The translations under genes and the position numbers were made by a program. DNA of 21,887 nt from Bacillota bacterium. Its GTDB lineage: Bacteria > Bacillota_H > UBA994 > UBA5500. The notes under the pieces were generated by a model, which ran no database searches, was not told the DNA's origin, and worked only from the letters and a program-made list of their open reading frames with translations. Below are positions 7,415 through 14,841 of this stretch, in pieces; positions within the stretch are counted from its first letter, which is position 1, and each line of letters opens with the position of its first letter. The stretch covers positions 1 through 21,887 of the forward strand of contig JAAYGE010000076.1 in NCBI GenBank assembly GCA_012727835.1. The letters run 5' to 3'.

Positions 7415-7656
7415 TATTTTTTCCGGGAAAAGAGGGATGTGCATGAGTTGGTTAATCAACTCTTAGATGAAATGGTCACCATTGCCAATTTTGAATAACA
7501 CCAGGCCATTTTATCTACAGTAGTTCTGATGATAGCCGATGATGCTCCCTGGATGTTCTTGTACCACCCCTCACAACCCAACGTTAAAGGGGTACGGGTA
7601 GATCGAAGTGGAGCCGTACATTTAATCAATGTCCGGCTGGAACAACCAAAATCTTA
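7415..7656 (+). pseudogene. 3' remnant of a family-5 solute-binding protein gene
   Basis: One frame reads HELVNQLLDEMVTIANFE, an in-frame TAA (7496-7498), then HQAILSTVVLMIADDAPWMF and on through LYHPSQPNVKG to a stop at 7654-7656. This is the usual C-terminal end of OppA/DppA-like proteins, where the last lobe contains a DAPW-hydrophobic-hydrophobic-LYHP motif. It also resembles the out-of-frame tail of the neighbouring fusion gene, which has DAPWLFLFHP and HQPNVKG at the same places. No N-terminal part is found upstream and no start codon explains it, so this is a decayed end of a paralogue left by deletion or recombination. It ends 22 bases before the chemoreceptor gene. Confidence 0.75.
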
Positions 7657-7678
7657 ATATATCTTTAGGGGGAACGAC

Positions 7679-10090
7679 ATGAACTGGTTCAGACGCAAAA
7701 AGAAGGACGCACCTACACCTACTACGCCTACTACACCTACACTAGAAGAGAAAACCGAGACTATTCAACAAAGCGCCGTTGGTGGCCAAGCACCATTGGC
7801 GGCCGATGAAGAAATGACTCGCAGCTCGCAACGGTTGCAGAAAGCGGTAGAAAAGACTATCTATAGCGCTGACCTCGTTAAACAGACGACCCAGCAGTTA
7901 ATGAACGTTATGAACACTATTAGCCAACAGATTGAGGTACAACAGGCGGCCACCGATCAGGCGGCGGGAATTATCAGTGAGCTGGGGGCTTTTAGTGAAG
8001 AAGTAACTGCATCCGTAAATGAAGTAGGCAACAGCAGCCAAGAGAGCGTTGCCGCCCTCAATCAAGGCAAAGAAGCGGTAAGAAAATCTACCGAGTTTAT
8101 TGCCAGCATACAAGATACGGTTAGAGAAAATGCGGCAGCTGTGCAAGAACTGGTAGACCAAACGATGGGCATCGAGAGTTTTGTGGCCACCATCCGTGAT
8201 ATAGCCAGCCAGACCAATCTGCTAGCCCTGAATGCGGCCATTGAAGCGGCAAGAGCCGGCGCTGAAGGGCGGGGATTTGCTGTTGTCGCCAATGAGGTGA
8301 AAAGCCTGGCGGAGACCAGTGCCGAATCGGCCGTACAAATTAGCCGCCTGTTAGAAAAAATCAAAGCTGAGGCCCAAGTTACTATTGAGACCATGCAGAA
8401 TAGCCTCAGTGCGGTGGAAGCCGGAGCTCGTATGATCACTGAAACCGGACACGCTCTCGATGAAATCATGGCCTCAGTGGCAGAAACAACGGCTATTGTG
8501 CAAGAAATCAGTCAAGCCGTTTTCCAACAGGCGCAAAACAACGAACGGCTAGTACAAGTGACCGAAGACATGCGCTCGGTCTTGGAAAGGGCCTCCTTCT
8601 TTATCGAAACGGCTGCCTTTGAAACGGAACAGCAAAGAACAGCCATGCAAACCCTCTTGCAGATAACAAGAGATCTGGAATTAATTGAAGCCGAATTAAG
8701 GACGACTTTACCGGCAGCTAAGGATCTGGAACCGGAAACCTATTTCTATGGTTTGCCTCAAGATCCGGTAACCCTCGATCCGGCCTATTCCAGCGACGGC
8801 AATGCTAATCATATTATTAATCTGATCTTCTCCGGCCTGCTCCGCTTGGACGAAGAAGGCAGACCACGGCCGGATATAGCCAGCACTTGGCACTTGGAGA
8901 ACGACGGTCGTACCTACATCTTCAAGTTACGCTCCAATGCCTATTTCCACCATGGGCGACCGGTGGAAGCCAGCGATATCAAGTATAGCTTAGAGCGCCT
9001 GGCTGATCCAGCAGCCAAAGCAGCCCACCGGGGCCTAGTGTTAGGCATTGAAGGGGCTCAGGCCTTTGCGGAAGGTAAGGCTAACGAAATAAGTGGTATC
9101 AGGATTCGGGGCCGTAATGAAATCGCCATTACCCTCAGTGAGCCTAATCTAATGTTTCTCAACAACGTGGCTCACTTGGGAGCAAGTATCGTACCTAAAG
9201 AAATCGTAGAAAAGTTGGGTGCCGACTTTGCTCGCCAGCCGGTTGGCTCGGGAGCCTTTGCCTTTAAGAACTGGGTTCCGGGCAAAGAGCTGGTGCTCAC
9301 GGCTCATGATAAATTCCACGAAGGTCGGCCCTATGTGGATCAGATTCATTGTCGTATCTATCAAGGAGCCGACGCCTTAGAAACCGGTTTCCTTAACGGC
9401 GAAGTTGGCCACGCTCGCCTTGACGGTCGGGGGTACGAAAAGGTTAAACAAAACCCGGTGCTTGCTCCTCTCTGTAAGAAAATCGATCCGGTTGACACCC
9501 AATATTGTGGTTTAATGTGCAACAAGCCACCCTTTGACAACAAACTGGTTCGGCAGGCTGCCAACTACGCAGTCGATCGGGAGGCTTACATCCGGCAAGT
9601 GCTTGGCGGCCATGCCGTAATCAGTCAGGGTCCCTTGCCGCCCTCTATGTTGCCGGCAGGAGGCAGCGGCGGTTACCGTTATGACCTCAACCGAGCTAAA
9701 GAACTGATGCGGGAAGCCGGTTACGCCAATGGCTATCCTCACCCGGTAATTTTGCATGTTCGGGCAAATAACGAAGAACAAGCCACAAGAGCCCAGTTCA
9801 TTGCCGATTCGTTGGCCAAAATTGGCATACAGGTAGAAATTGTAGTCCTGCCCTGGACCGAACTGTTGAAGCATGAGAACATGGCTAAATGCCACATGTT
9901 CCTCATGGCGGCTCTGGGCGGCCATGCGGAAGGTAAGCGTTACCTAGACCAATGGTTCCATACCCGCTATATCGGTGCCAGCAACTTCGTTGGCTACAGC
10001 AATCCGGAGTTTGATAAACTAATCGATCAAGCGGAGATAATCGCCAACCCGGAAAGCGCAAAGAAATGTACATTAACGCCCATTACCTGA
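7679..10090 (+). CDS. cytoplasmic methyl-accepting chemotaxis module fused to a family-5 peptide/solute-binding domain (C-terminus frameshifted)
   Basis: An 803-residue frame; about 847 if the frameshift is undone. Residues 10-22 are a Pro/Thr repeat. Residues ~45-345 are a long coiled coil with the chemoreceptor tip, including IASQTNLLALNAAIEAARAG (175-194) and GRGFAVVANEVKSLAE (197-212), which contacts CheA and CheW. From ~355 the sequence is an SBP_bac_5 domain (YGLPQDPVTLDPAY, GLLRLDEEGRPRPDIA, YFHHGRPVEASDIKYSLERL, VGSGAF). No signal peptide or membrane segment is present, so both halves should be cytoplasmic, whereas such binding proteins normally work outside the membrane. It probably senses an imported peptide or similar solute and controls the chemotaxis kinase; the ligand is unknown. 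The start follows GGGGG by seven bases. The normal end is lost at 10061-10069, where one base appears missing from an A run, leaving a spurious CTLTPIT tail. Confidence 0.88.
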   Translation: MNWFRRKKKDAPTPTTPTTPTLEEKTETIQQSAVGGQAPLAADEEMTRSSQRLQKAVEKTIYSADLVKQTTQQLMNVMNTISQQIEVQQAATDQAAGIISELGAFSEEVTASVNEVGNSSQESVAALNQGKEAVRKSTEFIASIQDTVRENAAAVQELVDQTMGIESFVATIRDIASQTNLLALNAAIEAARAGAEGRGFAVVANEVKSLAETSAESAVQISRLLEKIKAEAQVTIETMQNSLSAVEAGARMITETGHALDEIMASVAETTAIVQEISQAVFQQAQNNERLVQVTEDMRSVLERASFFIETAAFETEQQRTAMQTLLQITRDLELIEAELRTTLPAAKDLEPETYFYGLPQDPVTLDPAYSSDGNANHIINLIFSGLLRLDEEGRPRPDIASTWHLENDGRTYIFKLRSNAYFHHGRPVEASDIKYSLERLADPAAKAAHRGLVLGIEGAQAFAEGKANEISGIRIRGRNEIAITLSEPNLMFLNNVAHLGASIVPKEIVEKLGADFARQPVGSGAFAFKNWVPGKELVLTAHDKFHEGRPYVDQIHCRIYQGADALETGFLNGEVGHARLDGRGYEKVKQNPVLAPLCKKIDPVDTQYCGLMCNKPPFDNKLVRQAANYAVDREAYIRQVLGGHAVISQGPLPPSMLPAGGSGGYRYDLNRAKELMREAGYANGYPHPVILHVRANNEEQATRAQFIADSLAKIGIQVEIVVLPWTELLKHENMAKCHMFLMAALGGHAEGKRYLDQWFHTRYIGASNFVGYSNPEFDKLIDQAEIIANPESAKKCTLTPIT
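7712..7744 (+). repeat. Pro/Thr-coding microsatellite
   Basis: Irregular tandem copies of CCTAC(A/T), some extended by AC(A/G), encode a PTPTTPTTPT linker at residues 12-21 of the chemoreceptor fusion. Such runs expand and contract by slippage. Confidence 0.6.
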
Positions 10091-10221
10091 TTCAAGAAGA
10101 CGCCCCTTGGCTCTTCCTGTTCCACCCTATATACTATATGGCCCATCAGCCTAATGTTAAAGGACTGCGCCACAATGCGGGTGGCACCGTTTTTGCCCAA
10201 CATTTGTGGTTGAGCAAATAA
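10066..10221 (+). pseudogene. out-of-frame C-terminal tail of the chemoreceptor-SBP fusion
   Basis: Read in the -1 frame from 10066 this gives MYINAHYLIQEDAPWLFLFH and continues with HQPNVKG to LSK and a TAA, 51 residues. It is the typical end of family-5 binding proteins and joins smoothly to IIANPESAKK of the main frame if one A is added at 10064-10066. The join AAG AAA TGT is not a classical slippery heptamer, so an indel or a sequencing error in the A run is more likely than programmed frameshifting. Confidence 0.85.
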
Positions 10222-10231
10222 AAACTGTAGT

Positions 10232-10265
10232 AAAAAACACCTACCGGTTAATCCGGTAGGTGTTT
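10232..10265 (-). terminator. terminator of rnpB, possibly bidirectional
   Basis: A perfect 13-bp stem (10235-10247 with 10253-10265) and a five-base loop. On the minus strand it is followed by a T run, which suits rnpB. On the plus strand the tail is only TGTTTGT, so it would be a poorer end for the fusion gene stopping at 10221. Confidence 0.88.
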
Positions 10266-10280
10266 GTAAAGGAATAGGCA

Positions 10281-10643
10281 AACTTCATAAGTGAATCTAT
10301 AAGCCGAGTTCTGTACCTCTTACGAGGCGGCAATCATCTATCTGGGATGTTGGTTACCCAACACCTCTAGCGACCAACCCGGAAGAGCGGACGAGCAGCC
10401 CTTAATTCTTCCCTATTAGGTCTTGCTCCGAGTGGGGTTTACCGAGCCAACCAGTCACCTGGTTGCTGGTGAGCTCTTACCTCACCTTTCCACCCTTACC
10501 AGTAAAAAAACTGGCGGTTTGTTTCTGTGGCACTTTCCTGCAGGTCACCCTGACTGGACGTTATCCAGCACTCTGCTCTGTGGAGCTCGGACTTTCCTCA
10601 GGTCGCTATGCGACCCGCGATTGCCCGATTCACTTATGAAGTT
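10281..10643 (-). ncRNA. rnpB: RNase P RNA (catalytic subunit)
   Basis: The RNA removes 5' leaders from tRNA precursors. On the minus strand it contains the conserved GAGGAAAGTCCGAGCTCC near the 5' end, GCCACAGAAAC, GGGTGGAAAGGTGAGGTAAG, GGCTCGGTAAACCCC, GGAGCAAGACC, AGATAGATGATTGCC and the 3' ACAGAACTCGGCTTA. The two ends pair over 17 bases (10627-10643 with 10281-10297), forming helix P1. At about 363 bases it has the usual size, and the motifs look like the common A type rather than the Bacillus B type. It has its own strong promoter and terminator. Small ORFs overlapping it are artefacts. Confidence 0.96.
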
Positions 10644-10665
10644 TATTGTTCTGTGCTAGAACCTA

Positions 10666-10694
10666 ATTATACACTGGTTTTATGGCCAGGTCAA
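10666..10694 (-). promoter_or_regulatory. promoter of rnpB
   Basis: Minus-strand TTGACC (10689-10694) and a perfect TATAAT (10666-10671) are separated by 17 bases. Transcription would start near 10658, about 15 bases before helix P1. It is among the closest matches to consensus in the window, as fits a stable RNA gene. Confidence 0.88.
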
Positions 10695-10735
10695 TTTAAT
10701 GTCAGCTTTAATATTTGCCATTATTACCAGTTGAA

Positions 10736-11425
10736 TCAAGAAAGAAGTGTTTCCAGCATGCTAATTTCTTGCAATAACCGCTGCCGTTTGCTAGCGGCTG
10801 CTTTACTGGTAGAACGGGCCAATTGACTAGCCACATATTGTCGTTCAGCAATGGCCGTACGGACCCGCGCCTTAAACTCGGGTGGACGCTTGACCAACAA
10901 CACCGGTCCAATTTCCGCCTGCACAGGAGTCAAAGGTGGCATCGAGCCCGGCTCGGCAACAATTATCTCGTAAATAATTTCATTGTCAGCTACCAAAGCC
11001 TCATCCACTATCTGCCAATAATTCGCAACCAACCAATAACGCACTTGGGCAGCAGCCACGTTGGGTTGTAATATCAAACGTTGTAAACGGGATAATACGG
11101 CCGGCTGCGATTGCAAGATTTCTAGAATAGTGATACCACCCATTCACGCAATCACAACCGTATCCACTTCTCCCGGCTGTAACACGGTTAAACCGGGCCC
11201 CTCGCGCACCCACATTTTTTCTTCCAGACCAGCCGCCCGGGCCGTCTGCCGGGCCCGTTCGGCCGGCTCATGGTTGAGCTCTCCCGCTATGGCCAACTCT
11301 ATTTTTCCCTTTTGCAACAACCAGGCAGCTAAATAGCCATGATCGCTGCCGATATCGGCCAAACGGGCACCGGCGGGCACAAAATCGGCCACCCGCCTTA
11401 GCCGGGGCCCCAGGTTTATCCGCAT
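10736..11425 (-). pseudogene. trmK: tRNA (adenine(22)-N1)-methyltransferase, interrupted by one in-frame TGA
   Basis: SAM-dependent methyltransferase that makes m1A22 in tRNA. The first part has the SAM-binding motif DIGSDHGYLAAWLL and ends at VDTVVIA. Then comes TGA (11144-11146 region), after which the same frame continues with MGGITILEIL and 134 more residues to a normal C-terminal helical domain. The family motif here is VIAGMGG, so TGA replaces the glycine codon GGA by one base change. Counting through it gives about 230 residues, normal for TrmK. AGGTG six bases before the ATG at 11425 makes it the preferred start over the GTG at 11434. It starts 13 bases after the amidohydrolase stop, in the lysine-riboswitch operon. 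It is either a recent nonsense mutation or a sequence error. The final stop is also TGA, so general reassignment is unlikely. Confidence 0.85.
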
Positions 11426-11438
11426 ATCACTCACCTAC

Positions 11439-13043
11439 TTAATAGCGTTGGCGGCCACCCACATAAGTAGCCTTAACCTGAATGTTGGCAATCTGGTTTG
11501 GCTCTACAGCCGTCGGATCTTGGTCAAGAACAACACAATCGGCCAGTTTGCCTACCGTAATGGAACCGAGGACATCCTCGTTGAAAGAATTATAGGCCGG
11601 ACCCAAAGTAAATAGCTCTAATGCTTCTTGCACCGTCAATTTCTCTTCCGGTAGCCAGCCACCGGCTGGGAACCCGTTCATATCTTGTCGTGTGACGGCT
11701 TGTTGAATACCGACCAATGGATTGCAGGTTTCCACTGGACAGTCGGAGCCACCGGATGTCGGAATCCCTAATTGGCGCATAGTACGCCAAGGATAGGTGG
11801 TCTGCATTCGTTCTTTGCCAATGCGCTGCTCAACTATATGCAGATCGGTGCCTACGAAGACGGGCTGAATGTCGCACGCCACCCCTAAGTCGACGCAGCG
11901 CTGCAAAATCTCCGGTGTAGTAATCTGGGCATGGATTATGCGCGGGCGCGCATCGGCACGAGGATTTTCCTGCAAAGCTAACTCGAAGGCGTTTAGGAGC
12001 ATTTCCATTGCTCTATCGCCGATAGCATGGCCCGACATTTGCATACCGCGAGCATGGGCCCGAGCCAAAATTTCGTTGATGGTCTCTTGTTCTAATACTA
12101 CCACACCGCTGGTGGTTGGGTCATCGGCATAGGGCTCATTGAGGGCGGCTGTACGTCCGCCGAGGGAGCCGTCAGTCATAACCTTCACCGGACCATACTG
12201 GACAGTATAAGGAGGGAATTGGAAGCGACGACTAATTTCCAAGAATTCATCCACCTGCTCCGGCCTGTAAAGGCGTACCTGCAGCCATACCCGCAGCGGC
12301 AGCCGATCTTCCTCTACCAGTTCGTAATAGGCCTGTAGCATTTCCTCAAAATGGCCCGCCAGGTCGTCGCTATGCACACTAGTAAGTCCAAACTTAACGG
12401 CTTGTTCCGCTGCTAGCGCCAACATGCGCTTATAATCTTCGACAGTGGGCTTCGGTGCCAAACGGCGCACCAACCCGATGGCGCTTTCCCGTAAAACTCC
12501 GGTGGGAACACCATTAGCATCTAAGTCGATTTGGCCGCCTGCCGGTTGCTCCGGGTTCGCTCCAACACCGGCCAACTGCAAAGCGCGGCTATTGGCTACT
12601 GCTATATGCCCACAGGTGCGCGAAAAGAGAATTGGAATTTCGGTAGAGATTTGATCCAAGTCCGAACGGGTGGGCATAGCGCCATCATGGAATTTATCGT
12701 GGTTGAAACCCCAACCGGTAACCCAATTCATATCCGGGTGTTGAGCCAAAAACTCCCGCCCTAAACGAATTACATCCTCTCGACTACGAGCCGAAGTTAG
12801 ATTAACCGTTTCCATACCGGCCCCGAAGTTGGACAAATGGAGATGGCTATCGCCTAGACCGGGAATTACCGTTTGGCCCGCCAAGTCTACCAGCTCGGTG
12901 TCGGCACCTTTCAAGGCTAATACCTCTGCATCGGAGCCTACGGCCACAAATTTGCCATCGGCCATGGCTAAAGCCTGCGCCTTTGGCTGGGCCGGATCGA
13001 GGGTAATGATATTACCATTAAATAATATCCGTTCTACCTGCAT
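11439..13043 (-). CDS. YtcJ-like amidohydrolase (amidohydrolase family 3)
   Basis: A 534-residue cytoplasmic metal-dependent hydrolase. The N-terminal beta sandwich starts with the family's ILFNGNIITLDPAQPKAQA and leads to PGLGDSHLHL with metal ligands H67 and H69. Further ligands or active-site residues are K287 in VKVMTDGSLGGR, H339 in SGHAIGD, H371 in IIHAQ and D434 in GGSDCPV. The C-terminal sandwich has GSITVGKLADCVVLDQDP. Characterised relatives include an N-substituted formamide deformylase, but substrates of most members are unknown. The start has GGAGG seven bases before ATG and lies 15 bases after the permease stop. Sharing a lysine riboswitch suggests a substrate that yields or contains lysine or a related amine, which is inference. 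Confidence 0.88.
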   Translation of the reverse strand: MQVERILFNGNIITLDPAQPKAQALAMADGKFVAVGSDAEVLALKGADTELVDLAGQTVIPGLGDSHLHLSNFGAGMETVNLTSARSREDVIRLGREFLAQHPDMNWVTGWGFNHDKFHDGAMPTRSDLDQISTEIPILFSRTCGHIAVANSRALQLAGVGANPEQPAGGQIDLDANGVPTGVLRESAIGLVRRLAPKPTVEDYKRMLALAAEQAVKFGLTSVHSDDLAGHFEEMLQAYYELVEEDRLPLRVWLQVRLYRPEQVDEFLEISRRFQFPPYTVQYGPVKVMTDGSLGGRTAALNEPYADDPTTSGVVVLEQETINEILARAHARGMQMSGHAIGDRAMEMLLNAFELALQENPRADARPRIIHAQITTPEILQRCVDLGVACDIQPVFVGTDLHIVEQRIGKERMQTTYPWRTMRQLGIPTSGGSDCPVETCNPLVGIQQAVTRQDMNGFPAGGWLPEEKLTVQEALELFTLGPAYNSFNEDVLGSITVGKLADCVVLDQDPTAVEPNQIANIQVKATYVGGRQRY

Positions 13044-13058
13044 ATTATTTCCTCCTCA

Positions 13059-14420
13059 CTAATCGTTATGAGCCAATTCTACTGTCAGCTGCTTACCCAT
13101 TGCCCTGTCTTTCTTCCGCTGAAAGTAGTAATAGGCGGGTATGCCTAAAGCGGGCACTAGGAGTCCCACTATCGACGACCGCGGGTCTTCAATTAGAGTA
13201 TTGAGCATTAGCCCCATGTTAAACAACAACACAAAAATAGGCACATAAGGATACCCCCACACCCGATATGGTCGATGCAAATCGGGTTGTTTGAGGCGTA
13301 GAACAAATACGGCTGCTATAGCTAAAGTGGTGTAAATCATGCCCGAGAATACAACCAGAGTAGTCAGCTGTTCAAAAGTGCCGGTCAAGATTAGCACTAT
13401 GGAAAGCGCCGCCGATACCACCAAGGAAACTACCGGAGTACCGAGCTTAGGATGAATAGCCGCCAACTGCGGGAAAAACAGGCTATCCCGCGCCATGGCA
13501 AAATAGTTGCGGGGGAAAGCCAAAATGCAGCCATTGCAAGACCCTAAAATAGATATCAATGCTCCTCCGGCAATGACCACCCCACCCACCTTGCCAAAGA
13601 GTTCAACGGCCACAGCCGCCGCCGGCGTTTCCGTTGCGCCTAAGGTGGTGGCTGGCAACACATTCAGCAAGGCAAAATTAAATAACCCATACAGGAGCGT
13701 CACACCACCGACGCCTAAAATAATGGCCAAGGGCAAGTTGCGGGCCGGGTTCTTAAGTTCTTCTGCCAAACTGTTGATGTTCGCCCAACCGGTAAAGGCC
13801 CATAGAGCCGCAATGAGGGCCAAACCAAAAGCGCTAATTGAAGCGCTCCAACTGCTGCCCGCCGGCAAAAGGGGCGTAAAATCAGCAGCTTGCCCGCGGG
13901 CAAGTCCGAAAAGACAAATGGCTAGAATAGGTATTATCTTGGCGGCCGTTAATACGTTTTGCAAACGAGCACCCTGTCGCACCCCTAGTATATTGATAGC
14001 GGTTAAGAAAACTACGGTTACTATAGCCACTAGTTTCAGCCCTAGATTACTCAAAGGCCAGAAGAAGCCCAAGTAGGTGCCAAAAGCTACGGCTAAAGCG
14101 GCAATTGAACCAGGGCCGCCCACTAAAAAGCCGGACCATGTACTGGTAAAGGCCACCAGCGGGCCAAAGGCTTCCCGCAAATAAACGTAGGACCCGCCAG
14201 CCACTGGCATGGCCGCCCCCAGCTCTGCATAGCACAGTCCGGATAGGATTGAAATCACGCCAGCGGCCACCCAAACCAGCAAGGCTAAGCCCGGCGCGCC
14301 GGCCCTCTGAAGCACAAAAGTTGGGATAAAGAAGATGCCAGAACCAATCATGATGCCAACAATTATAGATACCGCGTCAAATAGGCCCAATTCGCGACGC
14401 AAACTATTACGGTTACTCAT
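13059..14420 (-). CDS. APC-superfamily amino acid permease, probably for lysine
   Basis: A 453-residue membrane protein with about twelve hydrophobic segments. The first helix has the unwound substrate-binding motif GIMIGSGIF (22-30), and the next carry GLCYAELGAAMP and GGSYVYLREAFGP, typical of the LAT/SteT branch of the APC superfamily. Its transport direction and exact substrate cannot be read from the protein, and SteT itself is a Ser/Thr exchanger. A lysine riboswitch directly upstream makes lysine, or a close relative, the best guess: the gene should be transcribed when lysine is low. AGGAGG lies ten bases before the ATG. It is the first gene of an operon with the amidohydrolase and trmK. 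Confidence 0.9.
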   Translation of the reverse strand: MSNRNSLRRELGLFDAVSIIVGIMIGSGIFFIPTFVLQRAGAPGLALLVWVAAGVISILSGLCYAELGAAMPVAGGSYVYLREAFGPLVAFTSTWSGFLVGGPGSIAALAVAFGTYLGFFWPLSNLGLKLVAIVTVVFLTAINILGVRQGARLQNVLTAAKIIPILAICLFGLARGQAADFTPLLPAGSSWSASISAFGLALIAALWAFTGWANINSLAEELKNPARNLPLAIILGVGGVTLLYGLFNFALLNVLPATTLGATETPAAAVAVELFGKVGGVVIAGGALISILGSCNGCILAFPRNYFAMARDSLFFPQLAAIHPKLGTPVVSLVVSAALSIVLILTGTFEQLTTLVVFSGMIYTTLAIAAVFVLRLKQPDLHRPYRVWGYPYVPIFVLLFNMGLMLNTLIEDPRSSIVGLLVPALGIPAYYYFQRKKDRAMGKQLTVELAHND

Positions 14421-14454
14421 TATTGTTAAGCCTCCTAAAAAATCTGTTCATAGA

Positions 14455-14490
14455 CAAAAAACACGCCCCTGACGAGTGTCAAGTGCGTGT
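14455..14490 (-). terminator. riboswitch-controlled terminator
   Basis: On the minus strand ACACGCACTTGAC pairs with GTCAGGGGCGTGT (one mismatch, four-base loop), followed by six T. It lies between the aptamer and the permease ribosome binding site. CTGACGA at the 3' edge of the aptamer (14543-14549) is a perfect complement of TCGTCAG in the loop and 3' arm (14469-14475), giving a seven-base antiterminator that forms when lysine is absent. Confidence 0.85.
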
Positions 14491-14542
14491 TTCTAGGCTG
14501 GACCTTTGCAAAAGCCTAAAAATAGCATTTTAACCCTCCCCT

Positions 14543-14715
14543 TCGTCAGTAGCTCTCCACTATGGCCGGACCATAGTGACAGTGCCAAAGTTGTTCACTT
14601 TGACCCCAGCTAATCTGTCTGGGCGACAGATCGGCTTCGGCGGTCTCCCTTTCACCTCTGTTCATCGATGCCATTCTCCCAGAAGTTACTCTTGATTCCC
14701 GCGCCTCTACCATCC
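14543..14715 (-). promoter_or_regulatory. lysine riboswitch (L-box) aptamer
   Basis: The minus strand shows the conserved L-box blocks in order: GGTAGAGGCGC, AAGAGTAACTT, GGGAGAATGG, GGTGAAAGGGA, CGCCGAAGCCGATC, AGCTGGGGTC, GGCACTGTCACTATGGTC and GTGGAGAGCTACTGA. The ends GTAG and CTAC close helix P1. Lysine binding should stabilise P1, release the terminator arm and switch off the permease operon. A reading frame that overlaps this region is not a gene. Confidence 0.95.
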
Positions 14716-14757
14716 ACTTTGGATGGGGGGTAAGAGCCATTTTCAATTCTCCGCTTG

Positions 14758-14786
14758 ATAATATCACGGAAGCTGAGTTTCGTCAA
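14758..14786 (-). promoter_or_regulatory. promoter of the lysine-riboswitch operon
   Basis: Minus-strand TTGACG (14781-14786) and TATTAT (14758-14763) with a 17-base spacer. Transcription would start near 14751, about 40 bases before the aptamer core. It is back to back with the promoter of the LtaS-like gene. Confidence 0.85.
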
Positions 14787-14799
14787 TTGTTATAGCGCT

Positions 14800-14829
14800 T
14801 TGACGGGCCCTGTAAAATAAGCGTATAAT
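14800..14829 (+). promoter_or_regulatory. promoter of the LtaS-like gene
   Basis: TTGACG (14800-14805) and a perfect TATAAT (14824-14829) with an 18-base spacer. The predicted transcript starts at about 14835-14836, only six or seven bases before the first ATG at 14842. Confidence 0.85.
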
Positions 14830-14841
14830 AGGGCAGTACCC

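Noticed and set aside
7262..7459. Minus-strand 65-residue open frame before the chemoreceptor gene
   Set aside because: It has no ribosome binding site, overlaps the inverted repeat and the paralogue remnant, and its composition follows the opposite-strand features.
7515..7541. Possible motility (sigma-28) promoter, GCCGATGA, before the chemoreceptor
   Set aside because: No TAAA at the required 15-base distance, and the motif is inside the paralogue remnant.
10061..10069. Programmed -1 frameshift in the fusion gene
   Set aside because: A AAG AAA is not a classical X XXY YYZ heptamer and no downstream pseudoknot or stem was recognised; a one-base indel is simpler.
10423..10826. Plus-strand open frames across rnpB and its promoter
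   Set aside because: They lie antisense to RNase P RNA and its promoter; no ribosome binding site or family match.
11144..11434. Two separate small genes in the trmK region
   Set aside because: The halves are in the same frame, separated by one stop codon, and together give one normal-length TrmK.
13507..14076. 189-residue plus-strand frame opposite the permease
   Set aside because: Shadow of a real membrane-protein gene; composition is that of the complementary strand and no start signal exists.
14546..14767. 73-codon minus-strand frame upstream of the permease
   Set aside because: It coincides with the lysine riboswitch aptamer, whose conserved blocks explain the sequence.
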